NCBI GenBank assembly: GCA_023269365.1
Contig: JAHFTN010000001.1
Span: forward strand, 1 to 33,864
Direction of reading: 5' to 3'
Length of the DNA: 33,864 nucleotides
Source: Chlamydiota bacterium
GTDB taxonomy: Bacteria; Chlamydiota; Chlamydiia; Chlamydiales; Rhabdochlamydiaceae
Within the stretch, counting starts at the first letter, position 1, and every line of letters begins with the position of its first letter. Below, piece by piece: positions 1 through 8,502 of the stretch. A program made the position numbers and the translations under genes. The notes under the pieces were generated by a model. That model saw nothing but the letters and a program-made list of their open reading frames with translations, had not been told where the DNA came from and did not search any database.

Positions 1-879
1 TGGCAAGGGAGTGGCTCTTCTGGGTATATGCTTCTTGCAACGGGATGTTCAGAGGAAGACCTTCGAACTCCTATCGTTTATCTATCTTCTGGGACCTCTT
101 ATATGCCCGATCCTGATTTCGTAATGAATTTAGAAACGGGGACAGGTTTAGCACTTTGGATAGCAACAGTGGGCAGTAATAAGGCTGTTGTCGCGGGAAG
201 CGTATCTCTTGCTGGAGTAAGGACAGGTCCAGTTCTGCTTTCTACAGAAGGGACCAATGCAGGTTCTCCTACCGTTGTTTTTAACAGTGCTGGGGATGCT
301 TTTGGTGCCTGGGTGATAAAAACACAGCCCTATTTTGCGCTAGAAGCGACGAGTTTATCAGATACCCTGGTAGCGTCCCCAACAACGCTATCGATGAGCG
401 GCGCGAGTTTGATGCATCCTCGCATTGCAGCCAATGCTGCAGGCCAAGTTCTTCTTGTTGCAGAAGCGCAAACAGGAATAACAGCATCACAAATTGTGAC
501 GGCATTACAGGGAGCTACGAGCGGATGGGGTCCTTTTCAAACCCTTTCTGCAAGTGCTACATTGCAAGCCAAAGCCCCAGAGGTTGCGCTAAACGAGTCG
601 GGACAGGGGGTCGCTATTTGGGTAGATAGAACGTCTGGGCAAGGAGTGATTCAAGTGGCTCAGTACTCTTCAGGAGAATGGGGCGATCCTATTCCCCTTT
701 CTTCTACCCAATATAACAGCGGGGTTCCGATGGTCTACCTACACGACTCGGGTTATGCAGTGGTGTCATGGCTCTCTTTAGATACGCAATCTACGGAGAC
801 AAACACTTTCCTTATCCAGTCTGCATGTCTTCCTTCTATGACAGGCACCTGGGGAAGTGCACAGACACTCTCTCCTTAA
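1..879 (+). CDS. 3' part of a secreted-looking beta-repeat protein
   Basis: The reading frame is open from the window edge to a TAA at 877-879, so the true start lies outside. The first ATG, at 28, is probably internal. Counting from it, the 283 residues hold about five degenerate repeats with a period near 50, at about 30-46, 81-97, 131-146, 184-199 and 234-250. Each follows the pattern Pro-x-Val/Ile-x-x-Asn-x-x-Gly-x-(Ala/Val)-x-x-Trp-like. Composition is rich in Ser, Thr, Gly and Ala and poor in Lys, which suits an exported beta-sheet or beta-propeller repeat protein. No catalytic motif or membrane segment is visible. The 3' end faces eno across a 23-bp gap. The family is not recognised by name; surface or secreted function is an inference from composition and repeats. 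Confidence 0.75.
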   Translation, partial: WQGSGSSGYMLLATGCSEEDLRTPIVYLSSGTSYMPDPDFVMNLETGTGLALWIATVGSNKAVVAGSVSLAGVRTGPVLLSTEGTNAGSPTVVFNSAGDAFGAWVIKTQPYFALEATSLSDTLVASPTTLSMSGASLMHPRIAANAAGQVLLVAEAQTGITASQIVTALQGATSGWGPFQTLSASATLQAKAPEVALNESGQGVAIWVDRTSGQGVIQVAQYSSGEWGDPIPLSSTQYNSGVPMVYLHDSGYAVVSWLSLDTQSTETNTFLIQSACLPSMTGTWGSAQTLSP

Positions 880-890
880 AAAGGCCTTCC

Positions 891-917
891 CTCTACCCAA
901 ACTCAGTTTGGGTAGAG
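891..917 (-). terminator. Palindrome at the end of eno, probable intrinsic terminator
   Basis: Perfect 13-bp arms (891-903 and 905-917) surround a single central base. Read on the minus strand, the stem is followed after about 10 bases by five T residues (rc of 880-884), so it can end eno transcripts; the eno stop codon lies inside it. No T-run follows on the plus strand, so it is less convincing as a terminator for the first gene. Confidence 0.6.
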
Positions 918-2171
918 CTCTGCTTCGATTTCAAGAAGGCGGTTGTATTTACAGATCCGCTCAGATCGAGACAGGGAGCCTGTTTTGATCTGTCCGGCAG
1001 AGGTCGCTACGCATAAGTCCGCGATAAAAGAATCTTCTGTCTCTCCGGAACGGTGGGAGATGATCGTCTTAAACCCTTGGCTTTTTGCAAGGGCGATGGT
1101 CTCAAGGGTTTCTGTCAGAGTGCCAATCTGATTGACTTTGATTAAAATGGCATTAGCTACCTTCTCATCAATTCCCCGCTGTAGGTATTGAGGATTTGTC
1201 ACAAAGATGTCATCTCCGACGATTTGCAAGGAACTGCCCATCTGTTTTGTCCAGACTTGCCACCCTTCCCAATCGTTTTGATCAAGGCCATCTTCTATGG
1301 AATCGATCGGGTAGCGTTCAACAAGCTGTTTCATGTAGGCGATCTGTTCTAGCGCTGTGCGAGAGGCAAAGGGCTTGTGTGCACCTTGCCTCTTCTTTTC
1401 GACATAGTTTTTCTCTACAGGGTTGTAAAACTCAGACGCTGCCGGGTCTAGGGCGATGGAGATCTGTTCTTTGGGCCGGAACCCCGCCTTTTCAATGGCT
1501 AGAGAGAGAAGATCTAATGCCTCTTCATTGGAGCTAATAGAAGGGGCAAATCCTCCCTCATCTCCCACAGCTGTCGAATAGCCTTTTGCTTTTAAGAGCT
1601 TTTTCAACGTCCAAAAGACCTCGACGCCAAAGCGAAGCGCTTCTTTAAAATTAGGAGCGCCGATGGGACGGATCAAAAACTCTTGAAAATCTAGCAGGTT
1701 ATCCGCGTGGGCACCCCCATTGAGGATATTCATCATAGGGCAGGGCAGCTGTTTAGCAAAAGGACCACCTAGGTAGCGATAGAGAGGCAGATTTTGAGAG
1801 GCAGAAGCCGCCCTTACAGCAGCGAGGGAGACGCCCAAAATAGCATTGGCGCCCCATTTTGATTTGTTAGCTGTCCCGTCGGCTTGGATCATTAAAAAAT
1901 CTATTCCTCGCTGGTCGAGCAGATCTTTCCCCTTCAACAGCTGACATAAGGGGCCATTGACATGGGAAAGGGCTTTTAGAACCCCTTTTCCAAAGTAGCG
2001 CTTTGGATCTTCATCGCGCAGCTCGAGAGCTTCATGTGCCCCTGTAGAAGCTCCAGAAGGGACGCTGGCCTCTCCGATCGATCCATCACTTGCAACCACC
2101 CTCACTTTAAGCGTAGGACACCCTCTAGAATCTAAAATTTCTAGCGCGCGGACCGACTCGATCGTCACCAT
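903..2171 (-). CDS. eno: Enolase
   Basis: Converts 2-phosphoglycerate to phosphoenolpyruvate in cytosolic glycolysis. The 422 residues match the usual enolase length and cover the whole fold: the N-terminal PSGASTG loop, NGGAHADN near residue 150, GDEGGFAP (catalytic Glu region), SIEDGLDQNDW (metal-ligand Glu), GDDIFVTN (metal-ligand Asp), the Lys in LIKVNQIGT, the SHRSGETED loop and the C-terminal KTGSLSRSER with the second active-site Lys. The ATG lies 3 bp downstream of the rsgA stop, so it is the last gene of a minus-strand SpoU-rsgA-eno operon. No unusual substitution is apparent. Confidence 0.97.
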   Translation of the reverse strand: MVTIESVRALEILDSRGCPTLKVRVVASDGSIGEASVPSGASTGAHEALELRDEDPKRYFGKGVLKALSHVNGPLCQLLKGKDLLDQRGIDFLMIQADGTANKSKWGANAILGVSLAAVRAASASQNLPLYRYLGGPFAKQLPCPMMNILNGGAHADNLLDFQEFLIRPIGAPNFKEALRFGVEVFWTLKKLLKAKGYSTAVGDEGGFAPSISSNEEALDLLSLAIEKAGFRPKEQISIALDPAASEFYNPVEKNYVEKKRQGAHKPFASRTALEQIAYMKQLVERYPIDSIEDGLDQNDWEGWQVWTKQMGSSLQIVGDDIFVTNPQYLQRGIDEKVANAILIKVNQIGTLTETLETIALAKSQGFKTIISHRSGETEDSFIADLCVATSAGQIKTGSLSRSERICKYNRLLEIEAELYPN

Positions 2172-2174
2172 TTC

Positions 2175-3281
2175 CTATCTCTGGGTATGTTTTTCTTTAA
2201 TAGAGCTAAGTATTGCTAAGTAGGAGGCAAAACGCAAGGGGGAAATCGCCCCCTCTTCCACCGCTTTTTTTACGGCGCATTCAGGCTCGTTGAGATGGCT
2301 ACAATTGGAATATTTGCAGTGTCTACTTGTGGAAAAAATCTCTTTAAAATGCGGGGAAACTTCTTCCACTTGCAAATCCCAAACTCCAAAACTTTTAATC
2401 CCAGGCGTATCAATACAAAACCCCCCTGCTTCTAGGGGGATGAGGTGGGTTGTCGTCGTCGTATGGGACCCTTTTTTCGTCTTCTGTACGATGGAACCTG
2501 TGAGTAGAGAGGAATCTGTCACCCAATTGATTAAAGAAGATTTACCCACTCCTGACTGCCCGGAGAACACAGAAGCTTTCCCTTTCATCACCTCTTTTAG
2601 CTCGCATAACCCCTCTTGAGATTCACAACTTATCGCAATCACATGAAATCCCAAGGCGCAATAGGTCTTCATAAATAAGGCGTAGAGTTCTTTTTCCTCT
2701 TGAGTCGCTTGAGAAAGTAAGTCGATTTTATTGATCAAAATAATAGGGGTCATGTTCCCCTTTTGAGCTGCGATGATGTAGCGATCGATAAGAGAGGGTT
2801 TTAGAGAGGGAAGAACGACAGAAGCTGTGATGAGCACCTGATCTATATTGACGGCGATGAGCTGCTCTTTATTTCTAGATAAATTATCAGCCCTTGACAA
2901 TACAGAGTAGCGCTCCTCGATAGAGGTGATGGAAGCAAATCCCTCCTTGTGCCTATCTACAGACACAAAATCTCCTACTGCGAGAAGATTTTTTGCCGCT
3001 TTTTTCTCTTGTTTCAAAGAGCCCCTCAGCTGCGAGAGGAGGACCTCTTCTCCCAGAGCCACTAATGCTCCCTCGGGGGTAAGGGCAAGAACACGCCCCT
3101 TGAGAAGATGTTCTGAGGAAGATTTAAGGGCTTCTCCTTGCTTTTTCAATTGATCTTGGTTGCTTTTTTTAAATTTAGAGCGGTCTTTAGTGGTGGCTAT
3201 TTTCCTCTCTTTGCGTCCCTCTTTCCGATCTTGGTCTAGAAAAAGCTCTTCTTCTTGCCACCATTTCTCATCTTTACTCAT
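2175..3281 (-). CDS. rsgA: Ribosome small-subunit-dependent GTPase RsgA (YjeQ)
   Basis: Circularly permuted GTPase that acts in 30S subunit maturation. Motifs run in the permuted order typical of RsgA: G4 NKIDLL at 184-189, P-loop GQSGVGKSS at 241-249, switch region with five Thr at 274-278, and G3 DTPG at 291-294. The zinc knuckle follows as Cys322, Cys327, His329 and Cys335, the C-x4-C-x-H-x5-C pattern of the family. Residues 60-125 fit the OB-fold. The first 55 or so residues are a charged Lys/Glu-rich extension. Its ATG directly follows the TAA of the upstream methyltransferase gene, suggesting translational coupling. Length (368) is normal for the family with this extension. Confidence 0.96.
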   Translation of the reverse strand: MSKDEKWWQEEELFLDQDRKEGRKERKIATTKDRSKFKKSNQDQLKKQGEALKSSSEHLLKGRVLALTPEGALVALGEEVLLSQLRGSLKQEKKAAKNLLAVGDFVSVDRHKEGFASITSIEERYSVLSRADNLSRNKEQLIAVNIDQVLITASVVLPSLKPSLIDRYIIAAQKGNMTPIILINKIDLLSQATQEEKELYALFMKTYCALGFHVIAISCESQEGLCELKEVMKGKASVFSGQSGVGKSSLINWVTDSSLLTGSIVQKTKKGSHTTTTTHLIPLEAGGFCIDTPGIKSFGVWDLQVEEVSPHFKEIFSTSRHCKYSNCSHLNEPECAVKKAVEEGAISPLRFASYLAILSSIKEKHTQR

Positions 3282-4040
3282 TTAGAAGCGCCTTTTTATC
3301 TGGTATAACAGGATCGCTCCAGCAGAAGCTACATTCAACGATTCGATCTCTTTTTCCATCGGGATGGCAACGAGTGTGGAGAGTTTTTTGAGCGCAGATC
3401 CCGCTCCATGCGCCTCATTCCCTAAGACAAGGGCTAAGGGGGGTTGGAAGGAAAGTGTGGAAAGATCTTTCCCTTTAGCATCTGCAGTAAAGAGATGGCG
3501 TTTTTGCCCTTTTAATTCTTCATAAGAGCTCCTCTTCCAAGGGAGTGTGAAGGTAGCGCCTTTTGCAGCGCGGATTGCTTTTTCATTCCAAGGATCGACG
3601 CTATTTTCTGTCACAAACACCCCCTCCCATCCTAGACAATAGGCACTTCTGAATAAAGTTCCGAGGTTTCCTGGATCAGACAACCCATCCAATATCAGCA
3701 AATAACGACAAGAGGAGAGATCGCTCATAGGAGGCATGGCCACTTCTGCAGCGAGGGGCTCTGGGTTCTGCACTCCCGTAATTTTTTTGAGAACTTCTCT
3801 AGACACATAGATACAGTGATCCGCTGCAGGGGTAAGAGGGAGTTCCTTCCCTTTTTCTATAAATAGGGTATGCACAGGCTGATAAGAGGCCACTTCGGAG
3901 ACCAATTTCTTTCCGCTGATGACAACTTTTTTGCATGCGTTTCTATAGGAATGGTCTTCTCGCAGTTTCACGCAGTGCTTCACAAGAGGATGCTGTAAAC
4001 TAAAAATTTCTTTCCCTTCCATAAAGGAAGAGTGTAGCAT
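3282..4040 (-). CDS. SpoU/TrmH-family RNA 2'-O-methyltransferase
   Basis: Predicted AdoMet-dependent ribose methyltransferase of the SPOUT superfamily, acting on rRNA or tRNA. An N-terminal substrate-binding region (HPLVKHCVKLREDHSYRNA onward) precedes the knotted catalytic domain with NPEPLA, LDGLSDPGNLGTLFRSA, LVLGNEAHG and ESLNVASAGAILLYQ. These are SpoU motifs 1-3. The frame is open to 4112, but the ATG at 4040 (about 252 residues) fits the family better. An ATG at 4022 is also possible; neither has a strong Shine-Dalgarno. It heads the operon with rsgA and eno, and diverges from the MscS gene. The exact RNA target (RlmB-like, TrmH-like) cannot be told from sequence. Confidence 0.88.
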   Translation of the reverse strand: MLHSSFMEGKEIFSLQHPLVKHCVKLREDHSYRNACKKVVISGKKLVSEVASYQPVHTLFIEKGKELPLTPAADHCIYVSREVLKKITGVQNPEPLAAEVAMPPMSDLSSCRYLLILDGLSDPGNLGTLFRSAYCLGWEGVFVTENSVDPWNEKAIRAAKGATFTLPWKRSSYEELKGQKRHLFTADAKGKDLSTLSFQPPLALVLGNEAHGAGSALKKLSTLVAIPMEKEIESLNVASAGAILLYQIKRRF

Positions 4041-4090
4041 AAAAAGGGTCACTTTCCTATAAGTAATTGAAATTACTGGAGAAGACAACA

Positions 4091-5176
4091 ATGGACGCGA
4101 CGACTCTACCACACGCCTTCTGCTTAGAAGATCGTTTATGGTTTCTCGAAATGATCATCGGGATTGTGGTGCTGGTGGCACTTAATTTTTTATTTAAGCG
4201 GGTCGTCAAGCATATGCGTCACCGCGCCTTGTCTACGACCTCTTGCTGGCAAGAGAAGCTCGACCACATTTTATATATCCCTTTTCAGATTTTGATGTGG
4301 ATTTTGGGGAGCACTCTTGTCTTTGAAATTTTGGGGCGCCGCTTTGATGTTTCCTTTTTTGAAGGGTATATCGATGCCTTTCGTAGTACTGGACTTGTGG
4401 TGTGCTTGGCGTGGGCGTTACTTCGATGGAAAGCCGTTTTGCAAAGAGAATGGCTCAATAAAGAAGGGAAGTTGCTCCAGATCGATAGGGGCTTTGCCCA
4501 GGTCATCGGGAAAATCGTTTCGATTATGATTATTGTGATCGCAGCCATGGTGGTCCTTGGGGTCTGGGGATTAAATATAGGGCCTCTGATTGCTTTTGGG
4601 GGGATTGGAGCTGCAGCAGTGGGATTTTCCGCAAAAGATGTGCTCGCAAACTTCTTTGGAGGGCTGATGTTGCATATCAATCGCCCGTTTATAGTTGGGG
4701 ATTGTATCCTTTTACCAGAACAAAATTTAGAAGGGTATGTCGAGGAGATAGGCTGGAATTTAACGACGGTGCGCGATAAAGACAAAAGACCCGTCTACTT
4801 GCCGAACTCTACGTTTTCCAACGTCCTTGTCATCAATGCGGCGAGGATGACCCATCGGCATATCAAAGAGACGATTAGCATCGCCTATGAAGATTTTCCT
4901 AAGATTGCCTTTCTTGTTGAAGCATTGAAAGACAAGATCTCTTCTCACCCCGACATAGATACCCATTTGCCCCTTTTAGTCGTGTTAAATGGATTGGGCG
5001 AGTCGGGATTAAATTTGTTTGTCGATGTGTATACGCTGCAGACCCGCTATAACCAGTTTTTGCGGGTAAAACATGAAATTCTAATGCTTATTTACAAAGA
5101 GATGACTAAAGCAGAGGTGCGGTTTTCCTCGCCTAATATGGTCATCACAGGGCAGATCAAGACCTTTATTTCATAG
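4091..5176 (+). CDS. MscS-family mechanosensitive channel
   Basis: Predicted inner-membrane small-conductance channel that relieves turgor. The 361 residues hold three to four hydrophobic segments in the N-terminal half, then a Gly/Ala-rich pore helix (GGIGAAAVGFSAKDVLANFFGG). This leads into the MscS beta domain (RPFIVGDCI, GYVEEIGWNLTTVR, VYLPNSTFSN). The frame extends upstream to 4067, but the ATG at 4091 is chosen because GGAGAAG at 4078-4084 sits 6 bases before it. Its 3' end overlaps the convergent phosphatidyltransferase gene by 11 bp. Ion selectivity and gating cannot be inferred. Confidence 0.92.
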   Translation: MDATTLPHAFCLEDRLWFLEMIIGIVVLVALNFLFKRVVKHMRHRALSTTSCWQEKLDHILYIPFQILMWILGSTLVFEILGRRFDVSFFEGYIDAFRSTGLVVCLAWALLRWKAVLQREWLNKEGKLLQIDRGFAQVIGKIVSIMIIVIAAMVVLGVWGLNIGPLIAFGGIGAAAVGFSAKDVLANFFGGLMLHINRPFIVGDCILLPEQNLEGYVEEIGWNLTTVRDKDKRPVYLPNSTFSNVLVINAARMTHRHIKETISIAYEDFPKIAFLVEALKDKISSHPDIDTHLPLLVVLNGLGESGLNLFVDVYTLQTRYNQFLRVKHEILMLIYKEMTKAEVRFSSPNMVITGQIKTFIS

Positions 5177-5675
5177 AGACGGTAAGCTTTTTAAGCTGCC
5201 ATAACTCTATGAAGGCAAGTCCCCCAAATAATACGAAGATGCTATAGAGGTAGCTGGGAAAGACTAAATTTAAACTCAGGCCGATAAGGAAAAGAAATTG
5301 CAAGGCAGTGGAGATTTTTCCCCAGCGGATGGCTGTCACCCTATATTTTTCCCAAAATCCCGCAAGACTCAAATAAATGCCAAAGACACACAGAAAGAAA
5401 TCGCGCGCGATCATCGAGCAGCTTTGCCAGATCTCTATTTTCCCTTCTGTATAAAAGACAACGAGGGCAAATAAGACAAAAAATTTGTCCATAGCCGGAT
5501 CTAACACAGCGCCAAGCCGGGTCACCGTCTTGCGCTTTCTTGCTAAATATCCATCAAAACTATCTGTTAACATAGCCAACACAATGGCGGCGACGCGGCA
5601 GGAGGAATTTTCTACTAAAAATAGTAAGGCGAGGGGGGCTCTAAGAAGAGACAAACTGTTGGATAAGCTCAACAT
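5166..5675 (-). CDS. CDP-alcohol phosphatidyltransferase (PgsA-like)
   Basis: Membrane enzyme that moves a phosphatidyl group from CDP-diacylglycerol to an alcohol; in this size class it is most often phosphatidylglycerophosphate synthase. The full family signature D-x2-D-G-x2-A-R-x8-G-x3-D-x3-D is present: Asp38, Asp41, Gly42, Ala45, Arg46, Gly55, Asp59 and Asp63. Several hydrophobic helices follow. At 169 residues it is slightly short but complete. It lies 26 bp downstream of the dedA-like gene on the same strand, so the two may be co-transcribed. No strong Shine-Dalgarno precedes the ATG at 5675. The alcohol acceptor (glycerol phosphate, serine or other) is not certain. Confidence 0.88.
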   Translation of the reverse strand: MLSLSNSLSLLRAPLALLFLVENSSCRVAAIVLAMLTDSFDGYLARKRKTVTRLGAVLDPAMDKFFVLFALVVFYTEGKIEIWQSCSMIARDFFLCVFGIYLSLAGFWEKYRVTAIRWGKISTALQFLFLIGLSLNLVFPSYLYSIFVLFGGLAFIELWQLKKLTVSMK

Positions 5676-5701
5676 TGTATAACAACACGCGTTTTACGTT
5701 C

Positions 5702-6331
5702 TCAATCGGGAGATAGGTCCTTAGAAGGCTTTCTTTTTTTCTTAAGCTTATACCAAATAAAGCCAATTACGGCCACACCGAAAGCAGAAAAAATACATAG
5801 GTTAAAAGTCTTTAGATGATGCCAGAGGGTTTCATAATTTTTCCCCAGAATAAAAAATAGGGAGAAGTAGGCGCTGCACCATACGCTACAGGCAAGGGCA
5901 TCTGTAAGGATAAATTTCCCGAAAGGAACCTTACTCATTCCCGAGGACATGAAAATGCAATTGCGTACGCCAAAAGGGATAAAACGCCCAAAAATAAGCG
6001 TCCACATTCCATATTTCTCATAGAATTTTTTAATTGCGAGAAGTCTTGAAGAGGGCATGAATTTGGAAAAAAATTTAGAGGTGCTCAGAGTCTTCCCGAG
6101 AAATCTTCCTACCCAGTAAGCACACATGGCAGAGAGGTAGCATCCTATGAGGACGGCCCCAAATAGCCACGCTGTATTTTCTGGAACAAGAGTCGCTGCG
6201 ATTAACGCTGCTAATAGAACAAGGATATCTATGCTGATGGGGATATTAAATCCTGCCAAAATAACAGCCCCAAAGATATACCAATGGGCAAAGGCAGCGT
6301 GCTCGGTGATTAAATTTTTTAAAAATTCCAT
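5702..6331 (-). CDS. DedA/SNARE-associated family membrane protein
   Basis: Integral membrane protein of the DedA superfamily, several members of which act in undecaprenyl-phosphate or phospholipid translocation. Evidence is the length (209), four to five hydrophobic segments, and the conserved core with FGRFIPFGVRNCIFMSSGM (the F-x-R-x-x-P-x-x-R-like signature) followed by a final pair of hydrophobic helices and a Lys/Arg-rich tail. It sits upstream of the phosphatidyltransferase gene and diverges from the MauE-like gene with a 77-bp gap. A lipid-related role fits the neighbour but is an inference. Confidence 0.88.
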   Translation of the reverse strand: MEFLKNLITEHAAFAHWYIFGAVILAGFNIPISIDILVLLAALIAATLVPENTAWLFGAVLIGCYLSAMCAYWVGRFLGKTLSTSKFFSKFMPSSRLLAIKKFYEKYGMWTLIFGRFIPFGVRNCIFMSSGMSKVPFGKFILTDALACSVWCSAYFSLFFILGKNYETLWHHLKTFNLCIFSAFGVAVIGFIWYKLKKKRKPSKDLSPD

Positions 6332-6408
6332 AAAAGTGGTAAAGGTTGTTATAGGTCCATTTATACCTTATTTTCTCATTTGCGTATTTATTAAAATAAG
6401 AGGGAGTG

Positions 6409-6885
6409 ATGCGATTAAAGAAAAAAGATGTTAGCAAAATGGCCCTTGGGTTCGCCCTTTTAATAGGGTTGGTTCTTTTTATTACGGCTTATGGGAAGTT
6501 TTTTTACCCTGCTGCCTCCTTAAGGGGGGTGGATCGAGTGGTGAGCCTATTTGAGATTATTTTATTAATTTCTTTAGTGGGCTTTAGGCGTTTTGGAAGG
6601 GTGTGGCTGGGGTCTTCTGTCATATTTGGCGCTTGGGCTGGGTATGCCTGGTTTTGGTACACAGTAAAGCTCCCCTGCGGCTGTATGGGGGAGTTACTCT
6701 ACATCCCCTCCAGTTTCTCTTTGGCTGTGGACCTATTATTTATTGCCCTGAGCTTGATGATGGCTTACTTGCTAAAAGTTAAAAAAGGGGATTTATATAA
6801 AGGGGGGAGTTGCTCTGCTGCAGCTTGCGTTGTAGGCTATTTCTGCGCAGAGGCTATCTACCGCTACTGGGTTCTAGTCCCTTAA
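6409..6885 (+). CDS. MauE/DoxX-like membrane protein with CGC motif
   Basis: A 158-residue protein with four hydrophobic segments, at about 12-30, 45-58, 67-85 and 103-125. Between segments 3 and 4 lies PCGCMG (Cys90 and Cys92), the signature seen in the MauE/DoxX-like family. MauE proteins are membrane partners in electron transfer or disulfide handling, but the substrate here is unknown. The start at 6409 is chosen over the in-frame GTG at 6406 because AAGAGG at 6398-6403 lies at better spacing; the ATG at 6439 is another option. The last 32 bp overlap the convergent nucleotide-transporter gene. Confidence 0.72.
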   Translation: MRLKKKDVSKMALGFALLIGLVLFITAYGKFFYPAASLRGVDRVVSLFEIILLISLVGFRRFGRVWLGSSVIFGAWAGYAWFWYTVKLPCGCMGELLYIPSSFSLAVDLLFIALSLMMAYLLKVKKGDLYKGGSCSAAACVVGYFCAEAIYRYWVLVP

Positions 6886-8413
6886 CTTCTTCTTCTGTAG
6901 AGATTTTAAGGGTCTCGTGGGAAGTGGTCAGATCTTTGAATTGTTTGCCAAGGGAGCGCACAGCGACCATCCAAGTTCCGATGGCAATAAGGAGTAGCCC
7001 CGCTACATAGGGGGTGCTTAAGGCGACGGTCCCAAAACACATGAGCAAGCTCTGATGCATAAGCGACCCGCCCGATTTTCCTACGCGAGAGCCTATCCCG
7101 TCAATGGCGGCTTTCCCTTTAAGCTTAGACTCTTTACTTAAGGGGATGAAGGCAAGTTCCTTCGTGGCGTCAAAGAGGGTGTATTTTGAAGCTCTAGCCA
7201 GGCAATTTTGTAGAGAGCCAAAAAAGACGCATAGAGCCAAGGGGGTCATATTTAAAAACGCGGCAAAGGAGGAGAAATTAGAATCTTTAAAGAAAAAAAA
7301 GAAGAAAAAACCGATTCCCGTGATGAGAAGGATGAAGGGAGAGATCATCGCGCTTCGAGTCCAGCTAAAGCGACGGATGATGGTTCCTGAGATGAAGACG
7401 CTAGCGACAGTGGCGATGATCCCAATCCATGTTAATACTTGCCCCATATAAGCATTAAAATCAGAGGGGTTGGGATAGAGTTGTTTCACCTGATCTTTCC
7501 ATACAACCTCGATTAAGTTAATGGCGATGTTATAAGTGACGACAATGGCAGCGATGCAGATTAAATATTTTGATTTTGCGAGATAGGCAAAGTTTTTTCT
7601 TAATCCCATTGTAATTTTAGTTTGTCCCTCATGTTCCGCATGATAGGAAGGAGCGTTATATCCCCCGCCCTGGTTGTGGATGTAACGAAAAAGAACCATG
7701 CATAAAGCCCCGGCTAGGATAACGACTCCTGTGAGGATGAAAATCGTTTGATCCCACGCCGTATTCCCAAAGGGAATGAATAGAGAGAAATGATTATGAG
7801 ACATCGCCGTTGCAAAAGAACCTGCAAAAATCCCCGATAAATTGATGCTAATCCCAAGGAGCCCGTAGTAGCGTTTGGCGTCATTTACAGAGGTCACATC
7901 ATTGGTAAATCCCCAGGCAAGGACGGTCATGATGATCGTACTCCACATCTCCGACATGACGTAAAAAAGAGTAAATGTCCAGTTGCGAAAAAGAGCAATA
8001 AAGCCTTTAAACCCTTGAGGCAACAACCCTTGCACCTTGTCGCATAAAGTATGAGGGTGCAGTGAATCTTGAAAAGGGTAGAGGCAGAAGATGAAGATTA
8101 AAAAAAATCCTATAAATATGCTCATCATGGCATAGAAAATTTTTTCTCTAGAAAGGCGGTTGGAGACGCGAGTAAAAATAAAAGTGAACAAAAAGGCCAT
8201 GGGAACAATCGCCCATACCTTAAGGAAGGGAAGGGCTTCAGCTCCCGAGGCGCGAGCCGTTACGACAAGGGCGTCTTTTGTAGCGCGCAGCAGACTGTAG
8301 TTAAACCCGACAAAAAAGAAAATGAGGAATAAAGGGATGAATATTTTGAGCTCATGACGATAGACTGGCCAGAGGTAAGCCCGCATTTTACTAAAGGTCG
8401 GCGCAGCAGTCAT
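6854..8413 (-). CDS. ATP/ADP translocase of the Ntt (Npt1-like) family
   Basis: Inner-membrane nucleotide transporter of obligate intracellular bacteria and plastids; Npt1-type members exchange host ATP for bacterial ADP. The 519 residues match family length (about 500-530) with roughly 12 hydrophobic segments. The N-terminus (FNYSLLRATKDALVVTARAS, then SGAEALPF) and C-terminal block (KELAFIPL, KLKGKAAIDGIGSRVGKSGG) are family hallmarks. The N-terminal match favours the energy-parasitism Npt1 type over Npt2, but specificity is an inference because Ntt paralogues differ in substrate. It lies 89 bp downstream of pgk on the same strand. Confidence 0.93.
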   Translation of the reverse strand: MTAAPTFSKMRAYLWPVYRHELKIFIPLFLIFFFVGFNYSLLRATKDALVVTARASGAEALPFLKVWAIVPMAFLFTFIFTRVSNRLSREKIFYAMMSIFIGFFLIFIFCLYPFQDSLHPHTLCDKVQGLLPQGFKGFIALFRNWTFTLFYVMSEMWSTIIMTVLAWGFTNDVTSVNDAKRYYGLLGISINLSGIFAGSFATAMSHNHFSLFIPFGNTAWDQTIFILTGVVILAGALCMVLFRYIHNQGGGYNAPSYHAEHEGQTKITMGLRKNFAYLAKSKYLICIAAIVVTYNIAINLIEVVWKDQVKQLYPNPSDFNAYMGQVLTWIGIIATVASVFISGTIIRRFSWTRSAMISPFILLITGIGFFFFFFFKDSNFSSFAAFLNMTPLALCVFFGSLQNCLARASKYTLFDATKELAFIPLSKESKLKGKAAIDGIGSRVGKSGGSLMHQSLLMCFGTVALSTPYVAGLLLIAIGTWMVAVRSLGKQFKDLTTSHETLKISTEEEVKGLEPSSGR

Positions 8414-8445
8414 ATCTTCCCTATGTTATGGGCAGTATAAACATA

Positions 8446-8476
8446 ATTATATTAAAACAAGTCCTTTATACTTCAA
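8446..8476 (-). promoter_or_regulatory. Candidate promoter for the nucleotide translocase gene
   Basis: On the minus strand, TTGAAG (8476-8471) is followed by TATAAT (8451-8446), upstream of the ATG at 8413. The -10 is perfect, but the spacer of 19 bases is longer than the usual 17, so this is a weak call. A second -10-like TATACT lies just downstream. The gene may also be read through from pgk. Confidence 0.35.
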
Positions 8477-8502
8477 GATGGCTTCATTATAAAGATCCTC
8501 TC

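Noticed and set aside
4285..4785. 166-codon minus-strand open frame inside the MscS gene
   Set aside because: It is an antisense shadow of a well-supported MscS gene, with Ile/Pro-rich low-complexity translation and no recognisable motif.
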